From Lucifuga dentata (taxonomy: Eukaryota > Chordata > Actinopteri > Ophidiiformes > Bythitidae): DNA of 64,000 nt. The notes beneath the pieces are model-generated. The model was not told where the DNA came from. It did not search any database and saw only the letters and a program-made list of their open reading frames with translations. This document shows, piece by piece, positions 13,368-26,140 of the stretch (its first letter is position 1; each line of letters opens with the position of its first letter). The stretch lies in contig VXCM01000481.1 of assembly GCA_014773175.1 (NCBI GenBank), forward strand, positions 62,001 through 126,000, read 5' to 3'. Both the position numbers and the translations under genes were made by a program.

Positions 13368-13402
13368 CAGAACCCAATGCTTCCTTTCAGCTCCAACCCA
13401 TT
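11301..13402 (-). other. Intergenic DNA and septin2 3'UTR
   Basis: No coding exon is recognised. The right part is the 3'UTR of septin2. A polyadenylation signal on the minus strand (AATAAA, seen as tttatt) lies at 12454-12459, with another at 12020-12025. The 3'UTR begins with a long (AC)n tract in the sense strand, seen as (TG)n at 13285-13366 with an N at 13312. Confidence 0.5.
13285..13366. repeat. (TG)n microsatellite with N at 13312, septin2 3'UTR
   Basis: A long TG run begins 37 bp past the septin2 stop codon; the transcript carries it as (AC)n. Confidence 0.9.
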
Positions 13403-16400
13403 TCAATCGTCTGTTTTCATCTTCATCTGTGCTTGCATGTGAGCGAGCATCTCCTGCATGCGTCGCAGCTACAGAAGTTACAATAGGACAGTGTTAGCTT
13501 TAAATTGGCATTTTCACATCAATGACTTTGTATTTTCTACCATTAAAAATAACTATAACTCACAACAGAAATATTTTATCAACATTTTTATTCATTTTCT
13601 TCTGTGAAAAATGACAAGCATTTGAGTTCCATCCGTCCAAATGAATCCTAGCGAATCAAAGCTGCTGTTTTCTGATAATTAGGAAACTGCAAACATTTGA
13701 GCTACTTTCCAAGCCTACAGGGGGCAGTTTTGATGCTCAAAACATAAATTTTTAATGTAGTAAGGCTTTAAATAGCCTACTTACTGGTTGCTCTTTAATT
13801 TAACAAACACAGCCAATCTCATAACTCTAGCTAAAATGGTATGTAAAAAAGAATCAAACATAAAATAACTGCCAAACAATAAATATGTGAAAAGTAAATG
13901 AAAACAGACATTAAGCCACTCATTAACACAAATAATAGTGTAAAACTGTTCAACAGTAGCTCTCTTTAATGTCTACCGCCATCTTGTGGCTACGGGTGGA
14001 ACTTCACATGGTTCATTCTCAGAATTATTGTGCCAAACTTAGGCTGTTCCTTTCAATTTCTTTGTTTCTAGAAAGTTGTGAACATCTAAACTTAATATGA
14101 AGGTTTTAGTTTTAGTGTAAATTGCATCTGGTTACAACTGAAAAATCTAAAATCTTCTAGAAGGCTGAGCTGCTCTGCTATTCCAGAGTTATTTTACAGC
14201 CAATTTCAAGTTAGGATATACAAACTACAAATATACAAAAAAGAAAAAGAAATGTCTAAACATACTCAAAGTAATTATGGCAATAATAGTTACAGGAATT
14301 AAAGTATCCTCCATCATTAGGGGTTAACATCATGTAAACACACTGATAATCCATCTCTGCAGCTCCTCACATTATTGAGGTCATTCCCACCATAAAACTG
14401 GGCTAGGACATCAAGGCAGGAAGTGATGTCATATCCTACTCGGGCACATTATTTACAAACAGTTCTGATTACACTGCACCCGATCGCTGCATTAGTAACA
14501 CAAAGAACACGCAAGAACAATCAGGAAACAGGTTTATGGTCGTATGGCGTGCAGGCTGCGTGGACCAATGAGTAAACAATGTGTGTGAAAGATAGCAAAA
14601 TGAAAATAACTCACTTTTTTCTCTAGCTTCATTAAATACAAACAATAGGATCAATAGGATTCCTGGTTTGACCTTGAAGTCTCTCAGCTCATTCTAACGG
14701 TAGAGAATGTATGGTGCTATTATTAGTATGTTCTTACCTCAGCCTCTTTCTGTAGCAGGATCTGGTCCTTATCCATCACGTCCTCCTCCACAGCTCTGCA
14801 TGGACATAGAGCACATTATTTAATACACACCATTAACCTGAGCTGACAAAGAGCAGCTCGCCAACAGTCTGAGTGACACTACACAGAGTCTGACCTGCCC
14901 GCTTTCTTCAGCCTCTCTGAGCGGAAGTTTTCATAGTGCAGGTCCTGAGTTACCTCCTGGAGGTCTTGCATGTGGGTCCTGCAACAAACACATGCAATTC
15001 CATGTTCAAACACTAGGAGGCAGTAGAGCTTTTCTAAACATTTCCAAAACTACCTTTGTGGACTTTGACAGCCAGATTAAAGAAGATGTGGTACTGTCAA
15101 GGTTTTTACAGACTTCCTTCCTTACATTTCTAATGCTTAAAGCGGTTTTATTGCCAGGGAGACTCACACAAGCATGGTGCGTAGTTTCAGAAAGTCATTG
15201 TGTTCAGGATTCTCCACCTCCACCACTCCCCATGGGTAAAGACGACCACGGATCTTCTTCCCCTTTACCTCAATCAGCTGGTTGGAGCCAATCACAGCAA
15301 ACGGAATGCTCGCCTGGGATGGGAGATAAAGGGCAAAGCATTCCCCGGAGAGAAACAAAGTCAGAGGGATATGGAAAGAGATATGGAAAATATAGCAAAG
15401 AGCAGGAAAAAGAGATAGAAGCAGAATCTATCATTAAACCAGCAGTGGTTGTTTTATGACAGCTGGCACAAAGTCACGTCTTTCTCTCACCTTGAGGACT
15501 CTGGTCTGCTCCTTGAACTCCTCGTCCTCATCAGAGTCTGCATCAGGAAGCTGGTAAATTTTGATCCCATGCTCCGCGATCTCATCCAGGACCTGAGAGA
15601 AGGGAAACACAGTCAGTCACCTCTGCATGACCTCCTGGTATCTCCCACTGCACAGGGAGAACTCAAGTCTTGACCCTGCAGAGGTTTTGCTGCAAATACT
15701 GAGAGGTTACTTGACTTTCTACAGGGTTTAATCACAATCTGTCCTCCAAGCATACCTAGTCTAGTCATCCAGTGGTGAAATATTTAACTGGTCTACAGAA
15801 AATTAAGGGAAACAGATTTTGTTACTTGATTAAAAAGACATTTATATTTTTAACTCTAGCAGGTTCCAGCTATTTAAACTGTGGGGATTTGCTACAATTC
15901 CTTGTTTCATATAATTTTTGACTAACAAGCAGTTTGAAGAATCACTTTTGGCTCTGGATCTTGTGATGGGCACTTGTCATTATTATTTTATGACATTATG
16001 TAACTTAAAGTATTACAAAATTAACACAAAAATGATAAAATGTTAATGAAAATTGCAGCCCAACAATCATCTATAAACCTCTTCATCCTACAACATCCTC
16101 TCCGTCACTGCCACTAAGGACTTTTTTATTCAGAATGTACAGTATTGGTTGACATTATAACCTGCATCTAATTCCAATCCAAGCTGAAGCTTATTACTCC
16201 TAAAACACTTTCTTTCTGCCTGAAGAGCTCCCAGCTCATTCAAGCACAACACACATTTCAGTAATACTGAAGATCAGATTTAAATATAACTTCACCCTCG
16301 CTTTAAACTTAGTGGTATGGAAAAATAACAGTTGCTGCTGTGACCCATAATCAAAATGAGATAGTTGTGTAGATTAATGGCAGGGTGTGAGAGAGTACCT

Positions 16401-18637
16401 GTTGTTGCAGCAACATATTAAAGCACCCCATGGAGGCAAAGTGGGGAGGGACAGAAGGGTAGGCAGGTGAAAAATAATTATAATGGTGTGTGTGTGTGTG
16501 TGTGTGTGTGTGTGCATTGTTTCTGAAAGAGTCAGAAACNATAATTATAATGGTGTGTGTGTGTGTGTGTGTGTGTGTGTGCATTGTTTCTGAAAGAGTC
16601 AGAAACAGCGTTCTCACCCTCCTTTATCCACTGGTGGAGAAACAACTTAGAACAAAGGAGCTTTCTTTAAGACTATTTGGAGACAAATGTCAGTATTTAT
16701 TATTCCAAACATCAAAGCTGCATTTTCCTTTTGTTTTCCAGAGAGCAGAAATTTTTAATTCACAATGTGCTCTTATATAATGCTGCCAAAAAATGTCAAG
16801 TGTTTTCCTGACATTTTGGGAACTTTCATCTGCTGAATGAAAGGACAGTGGTGAGTCAGTCAGGAGCCTGGGAAGTGACTGCAGGTTTTCCTACAGAGCT
16901 GCTGTTTGAGCCCTTGTTATGGCTGTCGCTTGTTTTCTCAGCGAGCTCTGTGCGCAGCGTGTGTGAGATAGTGTGTGTGTGTGTGAAGGGAGTCGGGCAT
17001 TGTTGCGGGGCAGATGTAAAAACAAACAGACTTTGCAGGATTCAGAGGAGAGCGTGACACAGGACCAGAGCCTCTTTCTCGTAGGCAATCACACACACAC
17101 ACACGTAGGATTTACAGATCCTTCTAACATGGCGGCTGGATAAACATCACTTTGGCGGGGCGAAGCACAGAGAATTTTGGGAAACGTTGCACACGGGGAG
17201 AAAATAAACATGCTTGGCACAATGGCAGGAAAATTGAAACAACAAATCCAGTTGCACAACTAGATGCAAAGAAAGTTAGAAAAACATCACAAATTATTTA
17301 AAATGTCAAAAAAAAAAAAAAANAAAAAAAAAAAAAAATATGGAGGAACTACTACTAAGGAAGGGAATAACATGACAAAGCATTTATTTTCTAAATACAA
17401 AAGGAAACCACCATTATATATTAAGAAACAACATCTGGTCAGAGCGCAAACATGAATCTGTTATCTGCCATCATCTATTTCCAGACTTTGCTAAGTCGAA
17501 ACCTGCAAAATGGTTATTTACCTGAATTATTGTGTTCTGTAACATGTGCTTAGAAGTGCCTGACACCTATAATCATGACCTCTCAGGGATGATCACATGT
17601 CAAAATCACCGCCTGCCTAAATCCCTGTCTCCTCCTGATTTAGTGTAAACAATGTACGCCTTAATCCCTAATGTTACGCCAGTGTCTTCTCCTCCTTGTA
17701 GCTGTGTATTTTCATTGGCACGGAGCTGTTGGCAGCGGCAGCCATTTTGATTTTATGACCATCCTGTTGGGTTATAAAACACCCTCCACTCCCCTCAATC
17801 TCTCCTTGTGCTGTTATGTTTGGCTGTCGAGCTCCACTCAATGCCATCAGAGCGTCGTAAAAACAATGCCACTCAAGACTCTGCCTCAGTATTAATTAGA
17901 AAAGGAAGCCAAAGACTTTATGCTTTATGTTTCTGGCACATGACTGAATTACACATTGTTTATGGAAATATTCCCTCCTGTTTGGCAGTTACGATAAGTA
18001 TGGGGGGGGGGGNGGGGGGGGGGTGATGTTGTAAATCGGCAAAATGGCTTAGAAGTAAGACAAAGTGCAGCTGAATCGCACCAGACATGTTCTTCCATGA
18101 TGTATTTGTGTTCAGATGGTTCACTGCACTTCTAGAAATAGCTGTATTAAATATAGGTCATAATATACGTGTATCCCAAATATAGCACACCTACATGTCT
18201 ACACACAGATATAGTTGTAAGATGATTTCATGAGAGACTTAGCTAAGCAGTTTTTTGGTAAATTACACAGCAGGTCATGCCAAAATCTCCAATCACAATG
18301 AAACCGGGTGCAAACCTGTCATTACAGGGATCAACATTTCACCACGTCACCCTGCCGAGGGCGTAATATTTTCATCTGATTTGTTCAACCTCACAAGCAA
18401 ACCCACAAAAATATTAGCAAAGACTAAAACACACGTTAAGCAGTGACAAATATATCCTGGCAAACAGCTTCGGAAGAAAACACACGGCTGCCAAGACAAG
18501 AGCGAAGAAGCAAAAGAGGGATTGTGGTAAACGCTCCAAGGCTGAGATGTAACAACAGACAAATACACAGACACACATTTCCACACTTTTTCTAATACTG
18601 TTTTGGATGACACATCTAAGCCTGCCATGGTGTGTGT

Positions 18638-18684
<47 letters not shown>

Positions 18685-20228
18685 ATTAACCGAACACTCT
18701 ACGGAACAATACTTGGAAGTTGAAAAGTGTACTAAAGCTTTCATGGGAAATTAGCAATGCAGAAAGAAAAAAAAAAACTACAAAACAAAACAATGAAATA
18801 CATATCAACACTAATCAACCCTGACTGAGAAGAGCAAAGATCAGGAACTCAGACTCCAGGCCAATGGGACTTTTACATAATGTTTATGTAAACTCACTGT
18901 TGGCTGCCATTTTCAGCAGAATGACTTCATGTCCACTAAAGTTAACATATCTGATCTGCTTTCATTCTCTTTTAAAACACAACTTCATACAGAAGAACCA
19001 CTCTAAGGGACAAGGGCCCTCTTTTCTCTAGACCCTGGTGAGTGTTGATGTACCTGACCCAGACTTATTTTGTTACTAGTGGGATTTAGCAGATGACCTT
19101 CATTTTGCTTTTATTTTCTAAATTGTGAAAAGCAAATTCTGATCCACTGATTCTCTAAACGTATCACTGACTAAAACTTGCCAACTTTGCATTTTATTCT
19201 AAATCCATTCTCGATATTAACTATCTATCCCCTAAATTTCATCCAAATCTGTCCATAACTTCTTGAGACATCCCACTAACAAACAGATGAACAAACGCCG
19301 GTGATCACATAACCTCCTTGGCTGAGGTAATAAGACGCTCTGTGCTGCCTGCAGGGAGTCTGAGGGGATGAGGGAGCCCCAGCAATGCCTGATTTCTGAA
19401 GGTTCAGGGATTTAGACCCCATACCAAGCTGGTACACATGCACACACATACACTGTGTGCATGTGTGTACATGTTAAGTGTGTGAAGGTGAGTGGATCTC
19501 TAAAGAGGGAGACTGACTTGGCCAAATAGGCTGAAGATACGCTCGCGTCTTCAATGCCTGCAACCTGCAGGCTGTCTGAGCACAAATAGTAGAAGGTATT
19601 TAGTATGTAAAATAATGTAATCCCATAATCAATAGCAAAAATTCATAGGCAAAAGTAAATAAAAACTAAAGTGAATGTGTTTTAACATGATGTCTTTTTC
19701 AGAAGTTTGGCTGGTACAAATAAACATCCATTATTCAACCTAATTGGCGTATGATTCATCTTATAACCCTAACTTACTTTACAGCACCAGTCAACACCTG
19801 CTGCTAATCGCCAACAGGTACCAACAGATTTTTCCTTTGACATGGAATTTTTTGCTTTTATAAAATCCCATTTCAGATTAATGTTGATGAGACACTGAGG
19901 AGCTGAAACTGAATAACACTGCATTTTCCATAATCAACAGTACTGAAGCATTATAGTCAGTATCAAGAAAAAAGTGTTTTTCAATACCCAACCCTCAGCT
20001 GCTGACACAATGACACACTCCTATCAGCAGCACAGGGAAAGCAACACCTTTCTGTTCACACGGTTAAGAAACTGATGTACGGGCACAGAACATACAGTCA
20101 TCCAGTGTAAGCTCAGAGAGCAGTGAGTCAGACTGGAACAGACCAGAACTGTTGGATCTTTTCTAATAGAATACAGAGGAAACCACCACAACCATGGTAA
20201 CATGAAGGCATCACAAGTAACAGTGACC

Positions 20229-20265
<37 letters not shown>

Positions 20266-23200
20266 ACACACACCCATTGTCTGAGCTAAGAATTAGTACA
20301 GTTAAGACCACCCACCTCTCCTTCTGATCAAAGAACACAGGCAGGAACAATCACGCTATTCATGTAATCTTGTATTTAAGTAAGATTTAGAGGGGACAGT
20401 GTGATTTCACAATTCCAGCCACCAAAGAGTTTTTGTGACTTGGTCTAATAATCAAAAGGACCTTAAAAACAGGAATTCAGCAGCAAAAAGTGATTTGATT
20501 CAAAACATCAACAAGTCAGCCATTAACATGGCAAAGTCCGGAAACAATCTTTTCACCCTCAAGTGCTTTTACAGGAACAAGAAAAAAGCCGCTGTTCTCG
20601 TTAGCTTGTACCTTATGAACTTGAGAGGAGATGATTGTGTTAAAATGCATATTTATTGTTTTAAAATCTGTAGAAATATGGAGCATGCCCTGACACAATG
20701 ACTGCTGGAGGGCAGGAAAATAAATACATCTGTGCATTTGAAACACTGGCAGGAAAAAGGACGAGCTGAGCAGGCACACGTGCTTACATGCACGCACGCA
20801 CACGCACACGCTGAGGTATGGATGAGGTCATCCTCATTCAACCTTTACTTGTCTTGCAGGGTAGATGCATAGACAGCAAAACCATCATAAAGCAGCACAG
20901 GATACATTAATAAAGAAGCACTGAAAATCTGACCTGGTGCATTTTTACACACAATTACATCTGCAATTATTACAATAATTTTTCAAATTAAAAAATATAT
21001 ATTGCTGTATATTGGGGTTTTAAGCAATTTAATATTGGGCTCTAAGAATGTGTTGAAGGGAATCTCTCAAATTTGGCATTTGTTAAGAAAACTTAACTGA
21101 AAAATAATCAATAGATTAATCCAATAATAATTAGTTACTATTAGTTGCAGGTAATCCGTCACATGTACCTGCCTACTTGTTTCTTGTTCTACTCAGCAAA
21201 CAGGAAAAGTCTGACATTTACTCTACGTTATTGCCATTTCAAAAATCCTGGTGACAATACTGCCGGTATGAATAGACGGCACAGATAATGCGTCCCAGCG
21301 GTGCCATAGATTTGATCCACACAGCAGGAGCCAGAGAGCACCAGGGGAGAAGACAGCGATCCAGACAACAAGGGAAAACTGTCACAGCACCTCAGCCGGG
21401 GGTGAAATATGGCAGCTGGGTGCACTAACTCCCCTCATTTTACACAAAGTAGAAGGATGGAGAGACACGAGGGAAGATGAGAAGAGAAAGGATTGGAGAT
21501 AGGGAAGAGGAGAAGACGACAAGAAAAATGACCAAAGATGTGGACAGACAGCACAGAGGAGAGGAAACGGGAGGGAGGAGAAAGGAGTAACTGCTGCTGG
21601 TGACTTGTGCGAGAATGGAAGAGGAGCTGTGTTCTCCTAACCTCTGACTTAGGAAAACGGCCTTTAGTGGTCACACAAAGAGACAAAAGAAACATCACAC
21701 ACACACACACACACCACACACACATCAGGGGTTGGACCAGAGCAACAATGCATCTGGTTAGCTTCTGCTAAAGTTTTAATAATTTTTTCCGAGGATTTAA
21801 TATAAAGATAAATTGATTGATGAAACTGAGTCAATCAGAAAGGTGAAAAGTGTGGTGATGATAAAAGGATGCTGGTGTTGTTCCTTGTTCTGTTCATTTT
21901 AGTAACATATAATCCATCACATAAAACAGCAAATATGTTGATGATTACTACTGAGTCTATGGTATATTGTGGTATGTTAATTGAGCCTTAAGATCAAGTG
22001 AAGTCCGTTGAAATAAAGGGAAAATTTGCCACTGTGTTAAGTTTATTTCAACATGTTTTTAAGAATTTATAAATGGCCACATTTTTCTTGATTCTAGTGT
22101 AGTGATCTACTTTATTCAGTCTTATTGAAGATACTAAGATTTATATAAGGTGATGTAATCTGACTCCAATGGAAGACCTTTAACCTGTTTTAAAGAAAAT
22201 ATGTGGACAGGAATAAAAAAGACAATTTGAATTTAAATAGATTTTTTTTTTTTCTAAATTATGTACCTTTTTTGAACTTATTCTACAAATCTGAATCAAG
22301 GTAAATCATCAAAAATGTCAAAAAAGTACTCATTTGTTCAGCCAAAAGTAGGTATCCGTGCTTTCGTTGCTTCCACCAGGATTCTGGTTTGAACCAGCTG
22401 CGCACCGTCTTTTATGTTCAAACAGAAAACAACCAGTAAAGTAGTTTGAGACTAAAGCCCAACACAGGATATGACTGCAAGGTTCCAGACTGTGAGGATC
22501 AGCCTTTCAATATACCCTCCTCAGTGCAACTTATGAGCTGGAGACCACTGTGACCCCGGTGAAGGAAATTGGCATTAGAGCAAATTAAAAAAGAGGAGAC
22601 AAAGAGGCAGACTGGAATAAAGTAAGAGGTAGAAGGTGAATCAAGGATGGAAGCAGAACTCAGGGGATGAAAGCTGAGTGATGAGAAGTTTGTTCACTTT
22701 GTCCCTGAGTCTGAGCGATACAGGCCAGCAGGTTTTGTCTTGTCAGTGGAGCAGTCTTGACACATTGCAGGAAACTTATATTGTTCTCTACAAGCTGCTT
22801 CCCCCTAATAATACAAGAAAGGGCTAAACCAGTTTTGAGAGGAGGGGGTCCCATTTAGTGACACAAAAATGGTGAGAAAGTGCCCTACAGAAAAAAAAAC
22901 AAAAAACAACAAACTAATAAATACTAGGGGAGAAACACTGGGGGTCATCAATCATTCTGCAGTGCTGGACGCCCTAGCAGGATTTTGGCAGCTGGCTTTC
23001 TGCCCTCAAAGGAAGGCCTAGTGCCCACATCTACTGTACTGAACTGTATGGCAGGAATCAGGCAGGAATACCTAAGGGCCACTTCACCTAATCTGATTTA
23101 AACAACAAATGCTCCAGCAGGATATACTTGTTCTCCTGAGAGACACTTACAGGGAGTGAATGAACACCATTATAAAGCTTCCCATTTACAATCACAATGT

Positions 23201-26089
23201 TTACATGCACACAAGGGGCCAGATTTTTCTGAGAAATCTGTTAAGGCAGGAACTCAGATGATAGTTCTCAGTAATGAGATTTATTCCCAACCCATCCCAT
23301 GTTTGTGCTCACTTTTAAGTGACCTGAGACGTTATAAAACATTACAGAAACAAAAATTTACATTAAAAAACTTATATGTTATTTAACACCATTCCAAACG
23401 CATAGACACATATATGGAATGTTTGTCGTTTACCTCTGGTAGGTCACATTTAATGTATTACAAAAATAAAAACAGTTTAACAAGATGACACTTAAAGTGG
23501 AAGCCAATTTATTTAGATGTTCAAATTATAGTAATATCAATACAGTTAATTTTGTCCAGTTTTAGTCTTAAGCCTCCAGCATACTGTGCAATGATCAATA
23601 AACAGGAAATAAAACTATGCAGGTTCCTAGCTGCAGTCAAATCGTGAGATTTTGGTCCTAAATTTGACACTGTCAGAATTTTGTACCAGGCCAACTTTGG
23701 TTGCAAGAGATTTAACCATCCACTGATGGTTAAATCAACCATCAGTGGATGTGTCTCACACTGTGAACTAGAACCACAGTGCTGGACTGATGATCAAAGA
23801 TTTCATCGCAATTCTGTCACAGTGGTTAACCTTTTTTTTTCTGCAACAGCCCAAAATTTTGATCTGTAGGAGCCTTTAGTTTTGATAGAAGTATTTTGGA
23901 TATACCAGTGGACATCTACAATCTTTCCTCTCTTCCCACAGCGATGCTCTCATTGCATCTTTATGCTGGCTCTCTGTCATGCACGTGCAAAGAACTTTTA
24001 GAAACTTGGTTAAAATATTTAAAAAATGACCAAATAACCAGATTTTCCTAGCAGACATCTAGCTGCCTTAACCTGATTTCTCTTGATCACTTTATACAGG
24101 ATTTTCATCGACGTGGCTTTTTAGATATCAGATTACAGCCAAAAGCCAGAAAACAATTAGATTACATACATGTATATATATGCAACTGATTCAATACATG
24201 TGAAAAATGAAACACACTTAGAACAAAAATTCTCAGACAAGTTCATACGAGTTCACAGCAGCATTACTGCTGCCCTAATTTTAATTTTAGAAACTGAGCT
24301 AAACATTAAAGTTATGAATGCCCACATGTGACCAAACAGTAGACAGTAGTAACAATATGCCTTCCTCAGGGACAGCAGGAAGCTGTTTACAAATGTGGAG
24401 CAGACAACTCTTCTGACAAGAATAACTTGTCCAGGAACTTACTGTCATTAGCAAGAGCCGAGCTGAATTAAATAACTTCCTTTCATGTGTGATTTAGAAC
24501 AAAAGACTTATGGTATGATATATGATATATTCATAGCAATAAATGCACTCTCTGCTTTGTTGTTATAGTTGCTTATGGATTTGGGTATTTTTGGGTGTGT
24601 GGGGGACCAGTGAGTTTGTTCAATCCAATAGCTAATTGTTCCTTAGTGTACAGTGGGAAATGTGTGTTAAGGCTCTTTTTTTTAAATTTATTTTATGCTT
24701 ATGTTTGAATTTATGTTATCGATTGTTTTGATTGTGTTGGGTGTGTGTGGGAAAAAAACATATATAATAAAAAATTTGATCACATAAAAAAAGGAAATGT
24801 CTGCTAAGGCAATGCTTAGTGGAGCATGAGAACCAAACCTCTTTAGACAGATAGTGTTGTGGACGGTTGAACAAGAAAGAGGAAAGATCAGAGTGATAGT
24901 GTCACAGCGTTTTCTGTTGTCCCTCTTCTATCTTTTTCCATCCCAGCGCTATGCTTTGATATGATGCCCAAACTGACTTAAATGAAAAACAAGACGAAAT
25001 AAAACAAGAGTTATGCAGCCTAATAACAGCACAATTAAGACAGCAGGTCTGCTGCATTGTTGCCAGCTGTGAGAAGGTCAATGAGCTCGGGGGGTTTTTG
25101 TCGTTCAGGGCGGGGGTCAGTGCTAGCAGGAAATATGGTTTTTGTTCATCTTAAGAGCCGGAGAAAAAGTAAGTAGGTTCGAGGAAGGTCACAACACAAA
25201 ACATAACTAAAGAGCAATTCAATGGATAAAATCCCTTAAGGGTAACACAATGGAGGAATTTTACCTTTGATGCTGTAGCAACTTACATATTACTGAATAT
25301 ATGAGAGCATTTATCATCCTCAAACTGTACAAAATGTCTTAGGACATGCAGAAAGAAACACCGTGTGTATCCTGAATGCTCAAACTGTGGCTCTGGCTTT
25401 CTTTGTGATACTGCATCAGCACTTTCAATTTGACCAAAACAGACTCGTCATTGAAACAAAACAGAGCTGAGCAGTCCAAAGCCAGACCAGACCACTGGCT
25501 CCGAGACCTGAATGAATGACAGGAAGGGGGTCTGAGCTAGCAGGGGGAGGGAGAGACAAGCCGACTCCTAATTAAAACGTAAAGGTTGATAGAAGAGCGT
25601 TGAGAGGGCTGAGGTGAAAAGGTAATATGTAACACAGAAGCAGGAAAATCGTATTGACTCAGCCTGCATGGGAGAGGTCGTCAGTTAAACACAGCTCCAG
25701 AGACTTGTGTGTGTGTGTTGTATTGCACTACTAGGTGTCGTCCATGTGTGAACAGCAGGAAGCTGAGGAACGTGCAGGCAGACAGACACTTGGCTCAGTT
25801 CCAGGTAAGATGTGCTCCCTTTATATTATATATAACCTACTTCTGTCCCTCCCACTCTTCAGTCTCTTATGTTGTCCCACCCTACATCTGAATAATGGTC
25901 ATCAAAAATACAAATGGTAAGCTGTAAACCGCTGCAATCACACAAGGAAGCACACATGCAATAAAGATGGATAAAAGATTTTGTTACTATTGGTGTATTA
26001 TTCAGTTTCACTTTCCAGCGTCTAATCCATACAATCATATGTACAAACACAAACACACAACAATTTTATGATCATTATCTGCTTTCATA

Positions 26090-26140
<51 letters not shown>

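Noticed and set aside
14992..15459. 155-codon plus-strand frame
   Set aside because: It runs antisense across the septin2 exon 15168-15313 and flanking introns, with no recognisable domain.
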